From CAYJPV01 sp964396055 (GTDB lineage Bacteria > Acidobacteriota > Vicinamibacteria > Vicinamibacterales > JAKQTR01), in contig CAYNDV010000177.1 in assembly GCA_964396055.1 (NCBI GenBank), positions 1 to 8,589 of the forward strand: a DNA stretch of 8,589 nucleotides. The letters are read 5' to 3'. Under the pieces are notes generated by a model. The model was not told the DNA's origin and did no database searches. It saw nothing but the letters and a program-made list of their open reading frames with translations. This document shows positions 1 to 4,685 of this stretch, one piece after another. Position 1 is the first letter of the stretch. Each line of letters starts with the position of its first letter. The position numbers and the translations under genes were made by a program.

Positions 1-1
1 G

Positions 2-973
2 GCTCCCGCCGTCGCGCCGGCTGCGGCGTCCGCGCCTCCGGCCCCGGCCGCCGCCCCGGCCGACGACGACGGGCGCCGGGTGAAGTCGTCGCCGCTCGTG
101 CGGAAGATTGCCCGCGAGCACAACGTCGAGTTGTCGCGAATCGCCGGCACCGGCCTGGGCGGCCGCGTGACGAAGCACGACATCCTCGGCTTCATCGACG
201 GCGCCGGTGCGGAAACCGGCTCCCGTGCCGTCCCGGCGCCGCCGCCGGCGCCCGCCGCCCACGCGCCCGCTTTCAAGCCCGGCGACAACGTGGAAGTGGT
301 GCCGATGTCGGTGATGCGACGGAAGATCGCCGAGCACATGGTGTTCAGCCGGCGCACCTCGGCCCACGTCCACTCGGTTTTCGAGGTGGACTACACCCGC
401 GTGGCGAAGATCCGCGAGGCGAAGAAGGCGGAGTACGAACGCGCCGGCGCGAAGCTCACCTACATGTCCTTCATCCTGAAGGCCGCCGTCGACGCCCTCA
501 AGGCCGTGCCGATCGTGAACACGTCCATCGACGGCGATACAATCGTCTACAAGAAGGACATCAACCTCGGCGTGGCGGTGGCCCTCGACTGGGGCCTCAT
601 CGTGCCCGTCATCAAGCGGGCCGACGAGAAGAACGTGCTCGGCCTGAGCCGCGCCGTGCTCGATCTGGCCACCCGCGCCCGGGCCAAGCAGCTCAAGCCG
701 GACGAGGTGCAGGGCGGCACGTTCACCATCACCAATCCCGGCGTGTTCGGCGCCCTGTTCGGCATGCCCATCATCAGCCAGCCGCAGGTGGCGATCATGG
801 GCGTCGGCAACATCGAGAAACGCGTGGCCGTCATCGACGATGCCCTCGCGATCAGGATGAAGGGCTACCTGACGCTCGGGTACGACCACCGCCTCATCGA
901 CGGCGCCGTGGCCGACGAGTTCATGTCGCACGTGAAGAAGACGATCGAGCACTTCGACCCGGCGTCGGTGTGA
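2..973 (+). CDS. 2-oxo acid dehydrogenase complex E2 subunit (dihydrolipoamide acyltransferase), 5' end missing
   Basis: The reading frame is open from the left edge, so the 323 residues seen are the C-terminal part of a longer protein; the GTG at 80 is an internal Val codon, not a start. In order: an Ala/Pro-rich linker with an Asp run (visible residues 1-26), a peripheral subunit-binding domain that docks E1/E3 (about 29-65, with SSPLVRKIAREH and GTGLGGRVTKHDI), a second Pro/Ala linker, and the acyltransferase core (about 99-320). The active-site motif DHRLIDG is intact, with catalytic His at codon 887-889 and Asp at 899-901. The lipoyl domain or domains would lie upstream of the window. 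E2 moves the acyl group from lipoyl-lysine to CoA in the cytoplasmic complex. DHRLIDG occurs in SucB-like and other E2s, so pyruvate, 2-oxoglutarate or branched-chain specificity cannot be settled here. The stop overlaps the lipB start. Confidence 0.93.
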   Translation, partial: APAVAPAAASAPPAPAAAPADDDGRRVKSSPLVRKIAREHNVELSRIAGTGLGGRVTKHDILGFIDGAGAETGSRAVPAPPPAPAAHAPAFKPGDNVEVVPMSVMRRKIAEHMVFSRRTSAHVHSVFEVDYTRVAKIREAKKAEYERAGAKLTYMSFILKAAVDALKAVPIVNTSIDGDTIVYKKDINLGVAVALDWGLIVPVIKRADEKNVLGLSRAVLDLATRARAKQLKPDEVQGGTFTITNPGVFGALFGMPIISQPQVAIMGVGNIEKRVAVIDDALAIRMKGYLTLGYDHRLIDGAVADEFMSHVKKTIEHFDPASV

Positions 974-1632
974 CCTCCCGGCTGGTCGTCCGCCGCCTTG
1001 GAACCGTCTCGTATGCCGACGGGCTCGAGCTGCAGCGGGAGTTGGTGGCCCGCCGGATCGCCGGCGACGTGGACGACACGCTCCTCCTGCTGCAGCATCC
1101 GCACGTCCTGACGCTCGGCGTCAAGGCCGGCGCCAGCCGGCAGCACATCGTCGCCACCCCCGAGCGGCTGCGCGCCCTCGGGGTCGAGGTGGTCGAGACC
1201 GGCCGCGGCGGCGACGTGACCTACCACGGGCCCGGGCAGGTCGTCGGGTATCCGATCATCAGCCTGAAGCCCGACCGTTGCGACGTCCACCGCTACGTCC
1301 GCGACCTCGAGGAAGTGATGATCCGGGTGACCGGCGACGCCGGATTCGCCGCCGGACGGATCGAAGGGCTCACCGGAACGTGGGTGGGCGCGGAGAAGAT
1401 CGGCGCCATTGGCGTGCGCATCCAGCGGTGGGTGACGAGCCACGGCTTCGCCTACAACGTCAACACCGACCTGGATTTCTTCCGGCTCATCGTGCCCTGC
1501 GGCATCACCGATCGGGGCGTCACCTCGCTGAAGAAGCTGACGGGACGCACACAGGACCTCGCGCAGGTCGAGGACGGGCTGGTGCGCCACTTCTGCGAGG
1601 TCTTCGGCCGGCAGGCGGAAGAAGGCCAGTAG
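970..1632 (+). CDS. lipB: Octanoyl-[acyl-carrier-protein]:protein N-octanoyltransferase (lipoate biosynthesis)
   Basis: LipB moves octanoyl from acyl-carrier protein to the lipoyl-domain lysine of E2 and related proteins; LipA then inserts sulfur. The 220-residue length fits the family (E. coli about 213). Diagnostic motifs are present: RGGDVTYHGPGQ at residues 79-90, the catalytic Lys in GAEKIGAIGV (K143) and the catalytic Cys in VPCGI (C177), matching the family's Cys/Lys dyad. The start is GTG at 970 inside the E2 stop (GTGA, 4-base overlap). No Shine-Dalgarno is visible, so translation by coupling to E2 is likely. Having its substrate gene directly upstream makes functional sense. No lipA follows in the window, and the gene is followed immediately by tandem repeats. 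Identification is secure. Confidence 0.97.
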   Translation: MTSRLVVRRLGTVSYADGLELQRELVARRIAGDVDDTLLLLQHPHVLTLGVKAGASRQHIVATPERLRALGVEVVETGRGGDVTYHGPGQVVGYPIISLKPDRCDVHRYVRDLEEVMIRVTGDAGFAAGRIEGLTGTWVGAEKIGAIGVRIQRWVTSHGFAYNVNTDLDFFRLIVPCGITDRGVTSLKKLTGRTQDLAQVEDGLVRHFCEVFGRQAEEGQ

Positions 1633-1695
1633 GCCATCAGGCCATCAGGCCGTTCGGCCGTTGGGCCATCAGGCCATCAGACCGTTCGGCCGTTG
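1632..1695. repeat. 32-bp tandem duplication, two copies
   Basis: Copy one is 1632-1663 and copy two 1664-1695, with one difference (G at 1649, A at 1681). Each copy is itself built from GGCCATCA repeated twice, then GGCCGTTCGGCCGTTG. The last base of the lipB stop codon is the first base of copy one. A GGCC-GTTC-GGCC mini-dyad lies in copy one; the single change disrupts it in copy two. It looks like a non-coding minisatellite that arose by slippage or unequal recombination. Confidence 0.9.
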
Positions 1696-1711
1696 GGCGG
1701 TTCCATGTGCC

Positions 1712-1774
1712 AACCCTGAACCCTGAACCTTGAACCCTGAACCCTGAACCCTGAACCTTGAACCATGAACCTTG
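1712..1774. repeat. Heptanucleotide tandem array, nine units
   Basis: Nine consecutive 7-bp units without interruption. In order: AACCCTG twice, AACCTTG, AACCCTG three times, AACCTTG, AACCATG, AACCTTG. The consensus is AACCYTG with one A variant. The 7-bp period would break any reading frame, and no gene covers it. It sits 16 bp after the 32-bp duplication, so two unrelated minisatellites share one intergenic gap. No function is evident. Confidence 0.93.
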
Positions 1775-1780
1775 GCGTCC

Positions 1781-1860
1781 GTATCCTGTTCATAAATAGG
1801 CACTTAAGAGTCACGTCAAAATAAGACCGCTACGGTCGGAATAAACGGGCTGCCGCCCGG
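1781..1860 (+). promoter_or_regulatory. AT-rich upstream region with small dyads, probable promoter/leader of the sigma factor gene
   Basis: Bases 1781-1845 are 39/65 A+T, sharply different from the GC-rich surroundings. Three small dyads are visible. CCTGTT-CATA-AATAGG (1785-1800) makes a 6-bp RNA stem with one G-U pair. GACCG-CTA-CGGTC spans 1825-1837. CGGGC-TGCC-GCCCG spans 1846-1859. None is followed by a T-run, so a rho-independent terminator is not supported. I found no convincing -35/-10 pair; promoter function is inferred from composition and position only. Confidence 0.35.
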
Positions 1861-1904
1861 GTTCTTGGATATGTAACGCGACACAACCAAGGACAAGAGA
1901 CACC

Positions 1905-2558
1905 ATGGCAGCCTCCAGCGCACAGACCGTCAACGACCAGCTCCTGATCGAACGATTGCGCGCCCGTGACGAGTCGGCGGTGGCCGACCTCGATCAGCTC
2001 TTCCGCGCGCGGATCCAGCAGCTCGCGATGCGATACGTCCGCAACCCCGAAGACGCCGAAGAGGTGGCCCAGGACGTGCTCCTGAAGGTCTACCGGAAGA
2101 TCGACGCGTTCCGGGGCGATTCCGCACTGTCGTCCTGGATCTACCGCATCACCTTCAACACGGTGATGTCGCGGCTGCGCGGCCAGAAGTTCACGAACCG
2201 GCACGAGGTGCTCGCCGATGATCTGCTGGCCGACGTCGAGGAGAACGGCGGTCGCGTGCGCCACGAACCGGCCGACTGGTCGTCGATGGCCGACGAGGCC
2301 GTGCTGCGCTCGCAGATGCGGCAGACCCTGACGCGGGCGCTGGACGAACTGCCCGAGATCTACCGCGAGCCCGTCCTGCTCCGCGACCTGCAGGGCTTGT
2401 CCACCGAGGAGGCCAGCGTGAGGCTCGGCATCAAGGAGCAGACCCTCAAGTCGCGGCTGCACCGGGGCCGGATCTTCCTGCGCACGCGCCTGTCGGCCTT
2501 CGCCGGCGGCCTGTCGCTGCACCGGGCCTCGTTCGACAACGCCGTCCCGGTCGCCTAG
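1905..2558 (+). CDS. RNA polymerase sigma factor, ECF (sigma-70 family, RpoE-like)
   Basis: A 217-residue protein with the two-domain ECF layout. Region 2 spans about residues 28-95 and includes YVRNPEDAEEVAQDVLLKVY, the core-binding and -10 recognition helices, and SSWIYRITFN. A loop of about 40 residues follows. Region 4 spans about 138-195, with ALDELPEIYREPVLLRDLQG and a helix-turn-helix at 166-189 (LSTEEASVRLGIKEQTLKSRL). It directs RNA polymerase to a set of alternative promoters. The ATG at 1905 is preceded by AAGGA (1889-1893, 11-nt gap), an acceptable if slightly distant ribosome site. No anti-sigma gene (zinc-binding or membrane type) follows; the next gene is a reductase. The C-terminal tail (196-217) is short and has no recognisable sensor domain. 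Family is sure; ECF subgroup and regulon are unknown. Confidence 0.93.
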   Translation: MAASSAQTVNDQLLIERLRARDESAVADLDQLFRARIQQLAMRYVRNPEDAEEVAQDVLLKVYRKIDAFRGDSALSSWIYRITFNTVMSRLRGQKFTNRHEVLADDLLADVEENGGRVRHEPADWSSMADEAVLRSQMRQTLTRALDELPEIYREPVLLRDLQGLSTEEASVRLGIKEQTLKSRLHRGRIFLRTRLSAFAGGLSLHRASFDNAVPVA

Positions 2559-2578
2559 ACCTGGACGCAGAATGGCCG

Positions 2579-2625
2579 AGGGGGACGGGTCAGGGCTCAC
2601 GGGTGGAAAACCAGCCCGTCCCCCT
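2579..2625. repeat. Perfect 11-bp inverted repeat between sigma factor and reductase genes
   Basis: The left arm AGGGGGACGGG (2579-2589) is exactly complementary to the right arm CCCGTCCCCCT (2615-2625) across a 25-bp centre. The centre contains a small nested hairpin, TGG-AAAA-CCA (2604-2613). A competing stem GGGCT/AGCCC (2593-2597 with 2613-2617) is also possible. There is no T-run after the right arm. It could end transcription of the sigma gene, act as an operator, or be a copy of a dispersed REP-like palindrome; the sequence alone does not decide. It also argues against the GTG start at 2603 for the next gene. Confidence 0.85.
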
Positions 2626-2632
2626 GTACTGT
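2605..2632 (+). promoter_or_regulatory. Candidate promoter for the SDR gene, possibly leaderless
   Basis: TACTGT (2627-2632) lies 6 bp before the ATG at 2639, where a -10 element would place transcription start at or next to the A of the start codon. Sixteen bases upstream is GGAAAA (2605-2610), loosely like the GGAA-type -35 of ECF promoters; it is not like TTGACA. No Shine-Dalgarno precedes the ATG, which fits a leaderless message. The matches are weak, and the -35 and spacer sit inside the inverted repeat. Confidence 0.25.
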
Positions 2633-2638
2633 AGAGCG

Positions 2639-3376
2639 ATGGATCATCCCGCTCATCAGCGCGTGGCCGTCGTGACCGGCGGATCGAAGGGCATCGGCCG
2701 TGCGATCGCCGCCGCGTTCCTGGAATCGGGCGTTCACGTGCTCGTCACCGGCCGGGATCCGAACGCACTGCGGGCCGCGGTGGCCGATCTGGCCGTGGCG
2801 GCCCACCGCGGCGGGACCCGCGTGGAGTGGCATGCCGGGGACGTGCGCATCGAGCGCGATGCGCGCGAGATGGTGCACGCCGCCATCACGCGTTTCGGCG
2901 GGCTCGACATCCTGGTCAACAACGCGGCGGTCGGCATCATCGTCGAGGCGGCGGCGATGTCCGGCGAGCAGTGGCGCGAGACGATCGAGACCAACCTGAA
3001 CGGCGTGTTCTACTGCACCAGCGCCGCGATTCCGCACCTGCGCCAGCGGGGCGGGGGCTGGATCGTCAACATCAGCAGCCTGGCCAGCCAGAACAGCTTC
3101 GCCGGCGGCTCGGCGTACTGCGCCACGAAGGCGGGGCTCAACGCGTTCGGCGAAGCCCTGATGCAGGAACTGCGCTACGACGGGATCCGGGTGACGACGG
3201 TCTGCCCGGGCTCGGTCAAGACGGGCTTCGGCGGGTTCGATGCGGCCGCCACGGCAGACTGGAAACTGACGCCGGACGACGTGGCCCGCGTAGTCCTGGA
3301 TCTGGTCGCCCACCCCTCGCGCAGCCTCCCGAGCCGCGTGGACATCAGGCCGTCGCAGCCGCCGCGCCGCAAGTAG
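2639..3376 (+). CDS. Short-chain dehydrogenase/reductase (classical SDR, FabG-like)
   Basis: A 245-residue NAD(P)-dependent oxidoreductase with all classical SDR landmarks. These are the nucleotide-binding TGGSKGIG (13-20), NNAAV after beta-4 (from N94), the active-site Ser in NISSL (S146/S147), the catalytic YCATK (Y160, K164) and the CPGSVKTGF segment after beta-6. Arg in LVTGRD after beta-2 leans toward NADP(H), an inference. The C-terminus (SLPSRVDIRPSQPPRRK) resembles many FabG-like SDRs. The substrate cannot be read from sequence: a 3-oxoacyl-ACP reductase or a generic alcohol/ketone reductase are both possible. I chose ATG 2639 over the in-frame GTG 2603 because the 12 extra residues would be encoded by the inverted repeat, and the SDR fold normally begins just before VAVVTGG. 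It is convergent with the MFS gene, 4 bp between stops. Confidence 0.92.
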   Translation: MDHPAHQRVAVVTGGSKGIGRAIAAAFLESGVHVLVTGRDPNALRAAVADLAVAAHRGGTRVEWHAGDVRIERDAREMVHAAITRFGGLDILVNNAAVGIIVEAAAMSGEQWRETIETNLNGVFYCTSAAIPHLRQRGGGWIVNISSLASQNSFAGGSAYCATKAGLNAFGEALMQELRYDGIRVTTVCPGSVKTGFGGFDAAATADWKLTPDDVARVVLDLVAHPSRSLPSRVDIRPSQPPRRK

Positions 3377-3380
3377 CGGA

Positions 3381-4646
3381 TCACCCGGGGGCTGGCGTTC
3401 CCGCGCCGTCCTGCCTGGCCGCCCACCGCTCGACGAGCACCCACCCGAGCGCCGGCAACACGAACAGGATGCCCAGCGCGCGCGTGAGCACGAAGGGCGA
3501 CAATCCGAAGCGGTCGACGCCGATTCCGCAGACGTAGCTGGAGGCGGCCGAGATCGTCATCAGCAGAGCCAGTTCGGTGGCGAACACGCGCCCGCGAAAC
3601 CGGTCAGGCACGGACATCTGGAGCAGCACCGTGCTGAACACCCAGAGGACCGACCCGGCGGCATGCGAGGCCAGCACCGCGAGGGCGGCCCACCAGATCG
3701 ACGGGGCCCAGCTGAGGCCGAGGTAGAACACCGACACCAGCAGGTACGAGGGCACGATGGCGCGGCGCATCTGGGCCGGGCCGTGACCCAGCCACGCACG
3801 GGCCGCGATCGGACCGAGGCCGGCGCCCACGCCACGGGCGGCGTAGAGCAGGCCGATGCCGGCGGCCGCGCCGCCGCCCACGGGGAACACCCGTTCCCCG
3901 AACAGGGTCATGAGCAGCAGCACGCCGCCCGCCATGCCCCAGCCCGCCTTCACCAGCATCAGGGCCGCCACGTGCCGGTTGCCGTGGATGAAGCGGGCGC
4001 CCTCGACCAGGTCCGCCAGGCCGGTCACCGAGGCCAGGCCCGCCGGGCGCTTCACGGCCGGCGGGGCCGCGTCGAAGTCGGTTCGTGCGATGAACACGGC
4101 CGACAGGAAGAACGACAGTGCGTTCACGACGAAGGCGGCGTCGCGGCCGAGCACGGCCGCCACCACGCCGCCGAGGCCGGCGCCGATCGCCAGCATGGCG
4201 GACCACGTGGCGCTGGACAGGGCGTTGGCCGTGAGCAGTTGCTCGCGGGAGGTGATGTTGGGGATGACGGCCGTGCGCGCCGGTTCGAAGAAGGCGGTGG
4301 CCGACACCACCGCGGCCATGACGGTGTAGACGAGCCACACCTGATCCCGTCCTTCGACCGCGAGCAGCACGAGCACCAGGGCGCCCCGCAGGAGATCGGC
4401 GCCGATCATCAGCCGACGGCGATCGACGCGGTCCACCACCACGCCTGCGAGGGGGCCGGCCAGGGCCATCGGCATGAACTGCACGATGATCATGACGGCC
4501 ACCGAGGTGGCCGAGCCCGTCAACTCGAGCAGCAGCGCGTAGAGGGCCACTGAGTTGAACCAGTCCCCGAGCTGGCTCACGACCTGGCCGAGCCACATGT
4601 TGCGGTAGTTGCGGTTGCCGGTGAGAAGGGCGCGATAAGGATTCAC
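3381..4646 (-). CDS. MFS transporter, EntS/MFS_3-like exporter
   Basis: A 421-residue integral membrane protein with alternating hydrophobic helices consistent with the 12-helix MFS fold. The N-terminus NPYRALLTGNRNYRNMWLGQ followed by VSQLGDWF (GDWF at 27-30) is typical of the EntS-like MFS_3 branch. The loop 2-3 signature is present as GPLAGVVVDRVDRRR (64-78). A second family-typical stretch, VPDRFRGRVFA, lies in the C-terminal half. Members export siderophores, macrolides or other small molecules by proton antiport; the substrate here is unknown. I place the start at the GTG read from 4646 because the family begins just there. The same frame stays open to 5372, but that extension is hydrophilic, low-complexity and antisense to the kinase-like gene. 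No clear Shine-Dalgarno precedes it. It is divergent from the kinase-like gene across 39 bp. Confidence 0.9.
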   Translation of the reverse strand: MNPYRALLTGNRNYRNMWLGQVVSQLGDWFNSVALYALLLELTGSATSVAVMIIVQFMPMALAGPLAGVVVDRVDRRRLMIGADLLRGALVLVLLAVEGRDQVWLVYTVMAAVVSATAFFEPARTAVIPNITSREQLLTANALSSATWSAMLAIGAGLGGVVAAVLGRDAAFVVNALSFFLSAVFIARTDFDAAPPAVKRPAGLASVTGLADLVEGARFIHGNRHVAALMLVKAGWGMAGGVLLLMTLFGERVFPVGGGAAAGIGLLYAARGVGAGLGPIAARAWLGHGPAQMRRAIVPSYLLVSVFYLGLSWAPSIWWAALAVLASHAAGSVLWVFSTVLLQMSVPDRFRGRVFATELALLMTISAASSYVCGIGVDRFGLSPFVLTRALGILFVLPALGWVLVERWAARQDGAGTPAPG

Positions 4647-4685
4647 AGTCGGCCGGACAGCAGCTAGTATAGTCGCGGACGTTCC
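4642..4685. promoter_or_regulatory. Divergent promoter region shared by the MFS and kinase-like genes
   Basis: For the rightward gene, TTCACA (4642-4647, 5/6 to TTGACA) is followed after exactly 17 bp by TAGTAT (4665-4670, 4/6 to TATAAT); TATAGT at 4668-4673 is an alternative -10. On the minus strand TATACT (complement of 4666-4671, 5/6) fits a -10 for the MFS gene, without a recognisable -35. The core CTAGTATAG (4664-4672) is nearly symmetric, so the two -10 elements overlap. The rightward leader would be under 12 nt. Confidence 0.5.

Noticed and set aside
80..82. GTG at 80 as start of a complete E2-like gene
   Set aside because: The frame continues upstream to the window edge as a typical Ala/Pro interdomain linker, so the gene is cut by the window and this is an internal Val codon.
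865..1590. 241-residue minus-strand open frame over lipB
   Set aside because: It is antisense to unmistakable LipB motifs and shows no recognisable domain.
1278..1733. Plus-strand open frame running from lipB into the tandem repeats
   Set aside because: It is out of frame with LipB, Arg/Gly/His-rich with no motif, and its 3' part is repeat DNA.
1632..1774. CRISPR-like array
   Set aside because: The repeats are directly abutting tandem units without unique spacers, and no cas gene is nearby.
1825..1859. Rho-independent terminator for lipB
   Set aside because: Both stems are only 5 bp and neither is followed by a T-run.
2603..2638. GTG at 2603 as start of the SDR gene
   Set aside because: The 12 added residues are encoded by the inverted repeat and extend beyond the normal SDR N-terminus; ATG 2639 fits better.
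3663..4553. 296-residue plus-strand open frame antisense to the MFS gene
   Set aside because: The composition is Gly/His/Arg/Gln-rich with no motif, typical of a frame opposite GC-rich coding DNA. The MFS motifs on the other strand explain the region.
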